DNA of 20,747 bases, from positions 1 to 20,747 of the forward strand of contig JAUUSJ010000070.1 in NCBI GenBank assembly GCA_030841965.1. Direction: 5' to 3'. A program made the translations under genes and the position numbers. A model generated the notes under the pieces. That model saw nothing but the letters and a program-made list of their open reading frames with translations, was not told the origin of the DNA and did no database searches. This document shows positions 1-7,275 of the stretch, one piece after another (positions within the stretch are counted from its first letter, which is position 1; each line of letters opens with the position of its first letter). This stretch comes from Blautia sp. (lineage in GTDB: Bacteria; Bacillota; Clostridia; Lachnospirales; Lachnospiraceae).

Positions 1-140
1 ATTACGGTTAAAAAGTCTAAATAGTGGAAAACACCTGCAAAATATCTGTATTATTACGGTTAAAAAGTTTAAATAATAGAAAACGCTCGTAAAATATCTG
101 TACCATTACGGTTAAAAAGTCTAAACAATGGAAAACGCCC
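1..140. repeat. Tandem repeat, 52-bp period, about 2.7 copies
   Basis: Copies begin at 1, 53 and 105, each opening with attacggttaaaaagt followed by ctaaa or ttaaa, then a ggaaaacgc/agaaaacgc-like block, and ending near aaaatatctgta. The third copy decays after about 140. The unit length is not a multiple of three and no coding frame runs through it, so it looks non-coding. The array touches the window edge and may continue upstream. Function is unknown; a run of protein-binding sites or a simple expansion are both possible. Confidence 0.85.
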
Positions 141-351
141 ACAAAAACATATTTATAATATAATATCTATAGTTATGATGATAGCTTAACACTCCCCATA
201 ATCAAAGCAAGAGGTTTTAGGAGCTTCTTTGATAAAATTTTTGTAAATAAAAAACCAGAAAACCAGGGAACTCACATTGAAACTATATAGTCTATGTATT
301 AGTTGCTCTTATAAAAATAAAAAGAATTTCCCATCTTTGACCTCAACATCA
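141..351. other. AT-rich intergenic stretch with one weak hairpin
   Basis: No gene is visible. A hairpin can form from atcaaag (201-207) with ctttgat (227-233), extended by aag (209-211) with ctt (224-226) across a one-base bulge, followed by aaaattttt (234-242). It could be a weak terminator of a gene lying left of the window, but the U-run is preceded by A residues and the call is uncertain. Confidence 0.35.
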
Positions 352-380
352 TTGATATTATCTGATTTATCAGATAAAAT
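352..380 (+). promoter_or_regulatory. Promoter with a perfect dyad between -35 and -10
   Basis: TTGATA (352-357) and TAAAAT (375-380) are separated by 17 bases. The spacer is almost filled by a perfect inverted repeat, TTATCTGA (358-365) / TCAGATAA (370-377) with a 4-base centre, which also overlaps the -10. A repressor bound there would block polymerase. The start codon of the downstream gene lies about 39 bases past the -10. The dyad is certain; the promoter and operator roles are inferred. Confidence 0.6.
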
Positions 381-418
381 GAAAACAGAATAGATAAATC
401 GACTGGAGGTGAGACAAG

Positions 419-1066
419 ATGAAAAAAGAATTAGAATATTTCTGGATTGGAGAATCTTACGGCGGGAATCAGGAATGGTTCACTACATTTATGATGAGAA
501 TCGGCGGATGTGCGGCAGAGACGGCATGTGATAGTTGTGTTTATTTCGCCAAAATATTAGGTAAAAAGCACCTATACCCATATAACCTAACAGAAATTAA
601 AAAAGAAGAATACGTGGCTTTTTCCAATATTATGAAGCCCTTTTTAACTCCGAGGCTTGGCGGAGTGAGTCGCTTGGAACTATATACAGAAGGTTTTGAA
701 AAATACTTAGACTCAGTACAAGAAAAAACTATCTCACTTGAGACTTTATCGGGACATCGCCCCTTGGAAGAGGCAAAAAAGGAAATCAAAAGTCAGATAG
801 ATAAGAATATTCCGATACCCTGTCTTTTATTAAAACATAAAAATCCAAAACTACAAGACTATACATGGCATTGGTTTTTACTAATTGGATATGATGATTC
901 CGCAAAGGAAAAAAGACTAATGGTGAAGACAGTAACTTACAGCAAAGCAGAGTGGATTTGCCTTGATGAGCTTTGGGATACAGGATATGCTCAAAGAGGC
1001 GGTTTAATTTTATATCGTCTGGCTAGTGAAACACTATATTTTCAAAATGATAACCACCATTTTTAA
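419..1066 (+). CDS. C39-like / papain-fold cysteine peptidase-like protein, function unknown
   Basis: A 215-residue protein without signal peptide or membrane segment, so probably cytoplasmic. The start is supported by ggaggtgag seven bases upstream. The layout resembles C39-like papain-fold proteins: an amide pair N17-Q18, then GGCAAETAC with Cys31 at a helix start, and WHWFLLIGYDD with His151 and Asp159/160, after which a beta-rich tail (MVKTVTY, GGLILYRL) follows. That order (Gln, Cys, about 120 residues, His, Asp) is what a peptidase or thioester-handling enzyme of this fold needs, but I cannot name a substrate. There is no transporter, maturase or precursor peptide nearby. It stands alone behind its own promoter and dyad. 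A degraded second copy lies about 1 kb downstream. Family assignment is inferred from motif spacing only; a non-catalytic or other conserved family is possible. Confidence 0.7.
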   Translation: MKKELEYFWIGESYGGNQEWFTTFMMRIGGCAAETACDSCVYFAKILGKKHLYPYNLTEIKKEEYVAFSNIMKPFLTPRLGGVSRLELYTEGFEKYLDSVQEKTISLETLSGHRPLEEAKKEIKSQIDKNIPIPCLLLKHKNPKLQDYTWHWFLLIGYDDSAKEKRLMVKTVTYSKAEWICLDELWDTGYAQRGGLILYRLASETLYFQNDNHHF

Positions 1067-1083
1067 TATATTCTTCTTACTAT

Positions 1084-1208
1084 AACTCGTTGTGCTAGTT
1101 AATCGATCTTCTTTAATTTACAAGACTTTTTCGGTGGAAATTTGTATCATACTCCAAGCAACAGACCTATTTTATGGGCAATTTATATTTTAACTAGCAC
1201 AACGGGTT
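1084..1208. mobile_element. MITE-like element with 19-bp terminal inverted repeats
   Basis: Left arm aactcgttgtgctagttaa (1084-1102) is the reverse complement of ttaactagcacaacgggtt (1190-1208) with one mismatch in 19. The 87 bases between hold no coding frame. Size, long near-perfect ends and intergenic position fit a miniature inverted-repeat element. I see no clear target-site duplication and no transposase in the window, so the mobile nature is inferred. It sits directly downstream of the cysteine-peptidase-like gene and might also end its transcript. Confidence 0.5.
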
Positions 1209-1263
1209 AATATAATAAAAAAGAATTTTAAAGAATTCTAAAGTGTTTTTCCAATACACAGCC

Positions 1264-1453
1264 AAGAGAGTAAGTAGAGATATGCGCCGAAAACGATAGA
1301 GAGTGGAGCGATTTTTCGACATACTTAGCTTTGCCGCTGGAGCACTGTTTGAGTGCCGTAGGCGCGAGTTTGCGGGAGGCGGCAAAAATCAGCGTATGTC
1401 GAAAAATCGTGGGAACGAACGTGTTTACGGCGCATATCTCTACTTACTCTCTT
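1264..1453. repeat. 190-bp nested palindrome (dispersed repeat, copy 1)
   Basis: Outer arms 1264-1289 and 1428-1453 are perfect 26-base reverse complements. Inner arms 1309-1324 and 1394-1409 are perfect 16-base complements. Within them, tttgccgc (1330-1337) pairs with gcggcaaa (1379-1386), enclosing a small hairpin gcact/agtgc (1342-1346/1352-1356). As DNA this can form a cruciform; as RNA it would be a long stem with a branched tip. Positions 1389-1426 recur, inverted, at the right end of the window, so this is a repeat family and not a single-gene terminator. Open frames through it are by-products of the palindrome. Confidence 0.85.
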
Positions 1454-1470
1454 AGCGTCTGCCCCCAATC

Positions 1471-1500
1471 TCCCCTCCTAGCGGTCATGAAAAAAGGGGA
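1471..1500. repeat. Small inverted repeat beside the nested palindrome
   Basis: tcccct (1471-1476) can pair with agggga (1495-1500) across 18 bases. No T-run follows. It may belong to the flank of the palindrome element or be chance in a C/G-skewed stretch. Confidence 0.3.
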
Positions 1501-1532
1501 TGCTAAATCATATTTCCCTTGTCGGGTGTCAA

Positions 1533-1578
1533 ATTTGTGTTTATTTTGCCAAAATACTAGACAAAAAGTAGCTATAGC
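1533..1578 (+). pseudogene. Degraded fragment of a second copy of the cysteine-peptidase-like gene
   Basis: Bases 1535-1576 align without gaps to 535-576 inside the gene at 419, with 36 of 42 identical. In the matching frame the fragment reads CVYFAKILDKK, against CVYFAKILGKK in the intact gene, and then meets TAG at 1569 and again at 1575. The rest of the gene is missing on both sides. An ATGAAAAAA at 1487 resembles the intact start, but it is in another frame and proves little. The fragment lies immediately past the nested palindrome, which suggests rearrangement around that repeat. Confidence 0.75.
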
Positions 1579-1655
1579 ATAGTAACGATTGTTGTTTTTT
1601 CTTCTATAAGTTTTATAAACTAGTTTGGGGAAATTTTAATGGCAATCGGTAATGA

Positions 1656-1684
1656 TTGTTTAAGAAAGGTAAAAATACTATATT
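1656..1684 (+). promoter_or_regulatory. Probable promoter of the GH16 gene
   Basis: TTGTTT (1656-1661) and TATATT (1679-1684) stand 17 bases apart, about 60 bases upstream of the start codon. This is the best sigma-A-like pair in the gap. TTACTG (1693) with TAAAAT (1715-1720) at 16 bases is a weaker alternative. Confidence 0.5.
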
Positions 1685-1700
1685 TTATCGAATTACTGTT

Positions 1701-1726
1701 TATGATATTCTGTATAAAATATCATA
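1701..1726. promoter_or_regulatory. Inverted repeat just before the GH16 ribosome binding site
   Basis: tatgatatt (1701-1709) and aatatcata (1718-1726) are perfect 9-base complements around an 8-base centre. It would lie in the transcript leader, four bases before the gaggagg ribosome binding site, or serve as an operator downstream of the promoter. The dyad is certain; its role is inferred. Confidence 0.45.
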
Positions 1727-1742
1727 ATGAGGAGGAAAGAAA

Positions 1743-4700
1743 ATGAGACAAAGATATCGAACCTTGATTTCAGTAATTATGAGTATCTGCATGGTTACGA
1801 CTCTTTTGGCAGTTTCAGGTGTAGAAAAAGTGGAGGCTGCAAGCGATGGCACAGAAGTAGTTGAAAGTACTTATAAGAGAATCCAGTGTCATAATGTAGA
1901 TGTAGATTATTTTATGGCAGTAAATGAGGAGGATACTTCTATTCCATGGGCGGCAACAGATGCAGAGTATGGACTTGATAATACTGTATGGGTGGAAGAA
2001 GAGATAAGGAGTGATGGAGAGGAAAGAATCGTTAGATTGAAAAACTATGCTACTGACACATACATAGGTGTAGAAAATGGCGAATTGAAAATGATGCCAA
2101 ATGACGGGAGTAATGCGGTAGAATGGGCAGTAGAAGTAAAATGGGATGATGAAGGGGCATGGACTGGTAGACATGATTTTCCTTGGAACAGATACCGAAC
2201 ATTGGCGAATGATGATAAGCAGTATCTATGTACACAGAATTTGGGAAATTCGGGAGGAAAACTGGAACTTGTTACCCCTGATAACGATTCATGGTGGAGC
2301 AATGAGTGGAAATATGTAGATGTAAAGGAAGAGGATTTGGTGACGATTCCAGGAGAAAAGGCATCAGACAGTAAAAGGGAAGAGCTGAACCAGACGATTC
2401 TAGAGGCAGAACAGCTTATCGCTGGGGAGGCGGAAGAAGAATATCGAACAGAGTCTCTTAGTAATTTTAAATCGGTTTTAGGATTGGCACAAAGAGTTGC
2501 CGCTTCTGGAAATTATTCTGAACTGACGGCAGATGCGCAGATTGGAGCCGTAAAAGAGGCGATAGCAAGCCTTGAGAGAGCAGTGGATTCTCAGTTATAC
2601 GAGCCAGGGAATATGGCAATCGCAGGGACCGATACGATAGGAGATGACGGGGAATATTATTTGGATTTGCAGGAAGAATTTGATGGAGATAGTTTAAATT
2701 CAGATATTTGGTTAGATGAATACCTTCCTCACTGGACATCTGATGAGTCTAAATCTGTTGCAAGATATGAAATCAGAGATGGAAAACTTGTGCTTAAGGT
2801 GGATGAAAATGATGGTCCTTGGTCAGAAAACGATGGAAACGTAGTTGTATCTGGAATAACTACGTATAATCGAAATTACCTTCATAATTTTAGTGGACAT
2901 AATACATTATATGAACATCCAGACAGTGTGAAAACAGATAATAATTTTTTTGACGGATATACGACACAATATGGCTATATTGAAATGCGCGCCAAACTTC
3001 ATTATGACGGCGGCGGAGGTCATCAGGCACTCTGGCTAGTTGGAACTCAGGACGATACAGGTGACTGGGCAAACTCAAAGCAGACCGCAGAGATTGATAT
3101 GCTTGAGACGTCATTTTATAATACATATAATACATGGCGTCATTGTGTAACAGGATGGAGGGATGATAGTTTCCTAGGATATGGCTGGAATACGAAAGAA
3201 CAGAGAATACAGGGGGATGCATCAAAAGAGTTTCACACCTATGGTATGGAATGGACACCAAATGCACTTTATTTCTATTATGATGGGCAACTTATGGATA
3301 CGGTTAATAATGCTCCTCAGTATGCGATGGGCTTTATATTAAGTATCTATGTAAATGCGGGATGGTCTTATAATGGAGGTCCAGTTGACGGTACAAAAGA
3401 GTTTGAAGTAGATTATCTCAGAGTGTATAAACCAATCGGTGGATATGAAGGCGGATATGTAGATTTGACAGCATTAGAGCGACTTGTTCAGAAAGCAGAG
3501 TCAGAATCCAATAGGCAAGATGTATATACTGAGGAATCGATTCAGCATTTAAAAGATGAAATTAGTGTTGCGAAAGCATGTTTAAAAGCAGAGAATACGA
3601 CAAAAGAAGATGTCGAGAAAGAAACATCGAACTTACAAACAGCGTTGAATCAGTTGCAGGAGATTACAGTGCATGAGCATACATGGAAGACAGAGTGGTC
3701 AAGTGATGAGCAAAATCACTGGCATGTATGCGAGGGCTGTGATGAGAAGAAAGATTTAGAAGCTCATATACCTGGACCAGAGGCGACAGAGACAACACCT
3801 CAGACTTGTACCGTATGTGGATATATTATAAATCCAGTCAAGGAGTTAAAGGATGTCAATGACCTCTCATATGCCAAAGTAAAAGGATATACATATACTG
3901 GAAAGGCGATTGAGCCAGCGATTGAAGTAAGTGACGGAGATTATAAACTAGAATTGGGGACAGATTATACGGTCGCTTATGAGAATAATACAGAAGTAGG
4001 AACTGCAAATATAAAAGTAAAAGGTATCGGAAACTATAAATCCGAGAAGGTTCTTAGTTTCAATATTTTACAAAAGAATATCAATGCGCCGAATATGAGT
4101 ATCTCCGATATTGGAACTCTAGTTTATACAGGAAAAGAAATAAAACCTTCTATCACACTCAAACATGACGATAAAGCATTGGAGCTTGGAAAAGACTATA
4201 CGATAACTTATAAGAATAATAAGAGTATGGGAAGAGCCTCTGCTACAATAGAGGGGATTGGAAATTATAAATCCAAGAAGACAAAGACCTTTGCCATTAT
4301 TCCAAAGCAGGTATTGAAGACAAAGGCAATTGTCTCTAGCTATAATAGTATTACGCTAACTTGGAGTAAGCTTAGCAATGTGACAGGATATAGAATATAT
4401 CGCTCCACAAACGGAAAGAGTTTTAGCTGCATTGTGACATTAAAAGGCAGTGATGTATTAAGATATACAGATAAGAGTTTGACAACGGGAAAGAATTATT
4501 ATTATAAGGTTCGCGCTTATTTTGATGATACGAATATAGACAAACGTTATTACGGTGCCATGAGTGATATCGTGAAAGAAAAACCATTGCCAGGCAAAGT
4601 AACGATAAAGTCTGTCGTAAATTCTTCTGCGAAGAAGGCAACTCTTAGTTGGAGTAAAGTGACTGGTGCAAGTGGTTATGAAATCTATCAGTCCGACAGC

Positions 4701-4880
4701 AAAAACGGAACTTATATAAGGGTTAAGACTGTGACAAGTGGAAGTACATTAAGTTTTACAAAGGCAAATCTGAAAGTAGGTAAGACGTATTATTATAAGA
4801 TGAGAGCGTATAAAACAGTGGATGGAAGCAAGAAATACGGTTCTTATTCTGATATTAAGAGTGTTAAAGTGAAAAAATAA
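1743..4880 (+). CDS. Secreted multidomain GH16 beta-glucanase (laminarinase type)
   Basis: A 1045-residue extracellular enzyme, likely an endo-beta-1,3(-1,4)-glucanase. Start supported by gaggaggaaag. Order: signal peptide (1-32, cleavage near VEA); a beta-trefoil/fascin-like region (about 42-195); a helical FIVAR-like segment (about 208-285); the GH16 domain (about 300-565); a second FIVAR-like segment (575-642); a His/Cys-rich module with H644, H646, H659, H661 and two CxxC pairs (C663/C666, C689/C692); two bacterial Ig-like repeats (about 709-775 and 792-853), each carrying YTGK and GNYKS; two fibronectin-III-like domains (about 856-945 and 949-1045). The catalytic motif EIDMLE gives nucleophile E450, D452 and acid/base E455. 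The ExDxxE form, with a beta-bulge, is typical of laminarinase-like rather than lichenase GH16 members. No LPXTG or membrane anchor is seen, so surface retention would depend on the C-terminal modules. It has its own promoter and converges on the GH65 gene. Confidence 0.92.
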   Translation: MRQRYRTLISVIMSICMVTTLLAVSGVEKVEAASDGTEVVESTYKRIQCHNVDVDYFMAVNEEDTSIPWAATDAEYGLDNTVWVEEEIRSDGEERIVRLKNYATDTYIGVENGELKMMPNDGSNAVEWAVEVKWDDEGAWTGRHDFPWNRYRTLANDDKQYLCTQNLGNSGGKLELVTPDNDSWWSNEWKYVDVKEEDLVTIPGEKASDSKREELNQTILEAEQLIAGEAEEEYRTESLSNFKSVLGLAQRVAASGNYSELTADAQIGAVKEAIASLERAVDSQLYEPGNMAIAGTDTIGDDGEYYLDLQEEFDGDSLNSDIWLDEYLPHWTSDESKSVARYEIRDGKLVLKVDENDGPWSENDGNVVVSGITTYNRNYLHNFSGHNTLYEHPDSVKTDNNFFDGYTTQYGYIEMRAKLHYDGGGGHQALWLVGTQDDTGDWANSKQTAEIDMLETSFYNTYNTWRHCVTGWRDDSFLGYGWNTKEQRIQGDASKEFHTYGMEWTPNALYFYYDGQLMDTVNNAPQYAMGFILSIYVNAGWSYNGGPVDGTKEFEVDYLRVYKPIGGYEGGYVDLTALERLVQKAESESNRQDVYTEESIQHLKDEISVAKACLKAENTTKEDVEKETSNLQTALNQLQEITVHEHTWKTEWSSDEQNHWHVCEGCDEKKDLEAHIPGPEATETTPQTCTVCGYIINPVKELKDVNDLSYAKVKGYTYTGKAIEPAIEVSDGDYKLELGTDYTVAYENNTEVGTANIKVKGIGNYKSEKVLSFNILQKNINAPNMSISDIGTLVYTGKEIKPSITLKHDDKALELGKDYTITYKNNKSMGRASATIEGIGNYKSKKTKTFAIIPKQVLKTKAIVSSYNSITLTWSKLSNVTGYRIYRSTNGKSFSCIVTLKGSDVLRYTDKSLTTGKNYYYKVRAYFDDTNIDKRYYGAMSDIVKEKPLPGKVTIKSVVNSSAKKATLSWSKVTGASGYEIYQSDSKNGTYIRVKTVTSGSTLSFTKANLKVGKTYYYKMRAYKTVDGSKKYGSYSDIKSVKVKK

Positions 4881-4885
4881 TAGCA

Positions 4886-4930
4886 ATAAGAAAACTCCTC
4901 TGGATATAAAATTCAGAGGAGTTTTCTTAT
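4886..4930. terminator. Bidirectional terminator between GH16 and GH65 genes
   Basis: A perfect 17-base inverted repeat (4886-4902 / 4914-4930) with an 11-base loop. The stem has a CTCCTCTG core with A-run on one side and T-run on the other, so it works for both strands. It closes the rightward GH16 gene and overlaps the last bases past the leftward GH65 stop. Confidence 0.92.
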
Positions 4931-4938
4931 GATAGATA

Positions 4939-7275
4939 CTATTCAATTTTTAATTCTGGCTGTTTGGCTGATAAATGATAGGTAATTCCATTATGAGTAA
5001 ATATCATATTATCCCCATATTCTAATGTATATATCGTTCCAGATTGGGTGATTCTGATATGCAGAGAATTTCCGCGATATTTTATGCGGAATGCATATTC
5101 ATTCCAGTTATCTGGCAAATAAGGTGAAAAATGCAGTTTTCCGTCGGTTGTATTCATTCCTGCAAGACCGTAAGTTAGAGTCATCCATGTTCCTGCCATA
5201 TTTGCCGCATGGATTCCAGCAGATACGTTTTGATAGTAATCATCCAAATCTGTTCGGGCAGTTGTGATAAAATTATTATATGCCGATTCGTATTTGCCGA
5301 GGAGACTTTCTATAATACCGAAGATGCATAGTGATAATGAAGAAAGGTTTAATGTTCTCGGCTCATAAAATTCATAATTTCTTTGTATCTCATCTTTTGA
5401 AAATAGATGGTTATAAAGAAGCAATCCCAATGGAGTGTCTGCCTGTTTGCACATTTGATGTCTGAATACATAAAGTGGATGAAAATTCAGGTATAGGTGT
5501 TTTTGCTTTTTTTCTTTGTCAGTGGTGGAATCCCAAGGCTTTTTTTGCATAAATGTGTCATCTTGTGTATAGATTCCAAGTTTCTCATCACGGCCAAAGT
5601 ACATATTTTCAATGATGCGTTCCCATAAACTTTTTTCTTCCAAAGTAAGAGCAATCTTCTCCACGAGAGCAGTATATTTTTCGGGTTTTTCTATTTCCAT
5701 TTGATTTAGCCAGTACAAAGTGGATTTCAAAGTTTCTCTCGCTCCAAGATTTGTATAGAAATTATTGTCGACAAGGGCAGTATATTCGTCTGGACCTGTC
5801 ACACAGTTAATAACATATTTTCCTCCTCTCCATTCGCTAAAATGTCCTACATCGGCAAAAATGCGGGATATTTCGCATAGCATTTCTAATCCATAATCAT
5901 ACATAAAATCGGTGTCACCAGATATCATTCCATATTGATTTAATGCGTATGCAATATCACAGTTAATATGATACTGGGCAGAGCCGAGAAGGAAATATGC
6001 GGAGGCATCATTTCCGTTTATTGTGCGCCATGGATAAAGAGCGCCTTTTTTGTGACCGAGGAGGAAAGCTTGATGTCTTGCCTCATCAAGATAATGGTAG
6101 CGGTACATTAAGAGATTGCGGGAAAGTTCTGGGTAAGTATGCGTGTAGAAAGGAATGATATACATTTCTGTATCCCAGAAACAATGTCCCTCATATCCTT
6201 CTCCGCTTAGACCCTTTGCTCCTACACTTGTGATACCGTCTCTTCCTGTCGCCTGTAGTACATGGAAAAGGTTAAATCGAAGCCCTTGCTGGGCACTCTC
6301 ATCACCGTTGATTTCTACATCTGTTTTCTCCCAAAATGCATCTAGAAATTGTCTTTGTTTTTCTTTGAGAAAATCAAAAGAGAGATTCTCTGCTTTTGAT
6401 AAAAGAGTATTGCCTTCTCTTTTGCATATATCTTTAGAGTTTTCATGTGTCGTATAGATAATTTGTTTTGTCATCATAGCGGTTCTTCCTTGTTCCACAT
6501 CTAGGTCGTAACCAAGAGTTAGGAGATGACTGGAAGTATCTTGTATTACAGTTTTGTATTTTGTTTGCGTATCAAAAATATGCAGACAGCCGGTAAATAG
6601 CCAGAATTGATTATTTTTCACTTGGGATAGTGAAGTTAATCGAGAACTATCCTCGGAAATCACAGATTCTTTCGTAAAAAGGGATTTGCCATATGGACCA
6701 TAATCAATCAGAGGATTTGCCTTGGCCGTGTGGTTGCATACATCGGTTTCAATTTGTGAAATGAGTTGGATTGTCCCAGAAAAATTCAGAGGCTCCACCT
6801 GATATCGGATGGAAACCAAATGCTTATAATCAAAAGAAACGAGACGCTCGATACAAATTCGCATACGTTTTCCCGAGGAGGTTTCCCAGATACATTCTCG
6901 GGAAAGGATTCCTTCTTTTAAAGAAAGAGTACGGCGATAGTTTGTTGTTTTTTCGTCGGTAATCTGGAATTCTTCCTGGTCGACAAATAGATGTATGATT
7001 TTTGCATTTGTCACATTGAGCATAGTCTGGCTCTTTTTTGGAAATCCGTAGTTGAATTCCCCATAATGAATCGGTTCGCTTTCATAAAATCCATTTATGA
7101 AATTTCCTTCCATTCCGTTTGACTTACCAAAATGATAATTTTCTTCAAAAGTTCCCCGTGTACCGATATAACCGTTCCCGAGAGCGAATATAGTTTCATT
7201 TTTAGCATTCTCTTCTCTGGAAAAAACGTTCTCAGTAATTTCCCACGGACTGCATAACAAATTATTTTTTTGCAT
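4939..7275 (-). CDS. GH65 glycoside phosphorylase (alpha-glucoside, inverting)
   Basis: A 778-residue cytoplasmic enzyme, the usual GH65 length. Family members split alpha-glucosides such as maltose, trehalose, kojibiose or nigerose with phosphate, giving beta-D-glucose 1-phosphate. The N-terminal beta-sandwich opens with ALGNGYIGTRG (31-41). The catalytic (alpha/alpha)6 barrel carries GYEGHCFWDTE (360-370) and VTGPDEYT, whose E497 is the expected general acid. Phosphate-site landmarks are SSLS (645-648) and GIHAANMAG (His689). A C-terminal beta domain ends the protein. There is no signal peptide. The start has an ideal AAGGAGGT site (rc of 7280-7288). It is divergent from the ABC transporter and pgmB operon, whose PgmB consumes beta-glucose 1-phosphate, which supports phosphorolysis over hydrolysis. 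Which disaccharide it uses cannot be read from these motifs. Confidence 0.92.
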   Translation of the reverse strand: MQKNNLLCSPWEITENVFSREENAKNETIFALGNGYIGTRGTFEENYHFGKSNGMEGNFINGFYESEPIHYGEFNYGFPKKSQTMLNVTNAKIIHLFVDQEEFQITDEKTTNYRRTLSLKEGILSRECIWETSSGKRMRICIERLVSFDYKHLVSIRYQVEPLNFSGTIQLISQIETDVCNHTAKANPLIDYGPYGKSLFTKESVISEDSSRLTSLSQVKNNQFWLFTGCLHIFDTQTKYKTVIQDTSSHLLTLGYDLDVEQGRTAMMTKQIIYTTHENSKDICKREGNTLLSKAENLSFDFLKEKQRQFLDAFWEKTDVEINGDESAQQGLRFNLFHVLQATGRDGITSVGAKGLSGEGYEGHCFWDTEMYIIPFYTHTYPELSRNLLMYRYHYLDEARHQAFLLGHKKGALYPWRTINGNDASAYFLLGSAQYHINCDIAYALNQYGMISGDTDFMYDYGLEMLCEISRIFADVGHFSEWRGGKYVINCVTGPDEYTALVDNNFYTNLGARETLKSTLYWLNQMEIEKPEKYTALVEKIALTLEEKSLWERIIENMYFGRDEKLGIYTQDDTFMQKKPWDSTTDKEKKQKHLYLNFHPLYVFRHQMCKQADTPLGLLLYNHLFSKDEIQRNYEFYEPRTLNLSSLSLCIFGIIESLLGKYESAYNNFITTARTDLDDYYQNVSAGIHAANMAGTWMTLTYGLAGMNTTDGKLHFSPYLPDNWNEYAFRIKYRGNSLHIRITQSGTIYTLEYGDNMIFTHNGITYHLSAKQPELKIE

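Noticed and set aside
1..140. CRISPR array
   Set aside because: Units are contiguous 52-bp tandem copies with drift throughout, not short constant repeats separated by unrelated spacers, and no cas genes are near.
1..140. CcpA cre sites in the ggaaaacgc blocks of the tandem repeat
   Set aside because: The blocks resemble half of a cre site, but the second half does not match and no target gene follows closely.
1194..1385. 63-codon reverse frame across the palindrome
   Set aside because: A by-product of the inverted repeat with no ribosome binding site and no recognisable protein character.
1331..1582. 83-codon forward frame across the palindrome
   Set aside because: It is made by the repeat and its flank, lacks a ribosome binding site, and runs through the gene fragment in the wrong frame.
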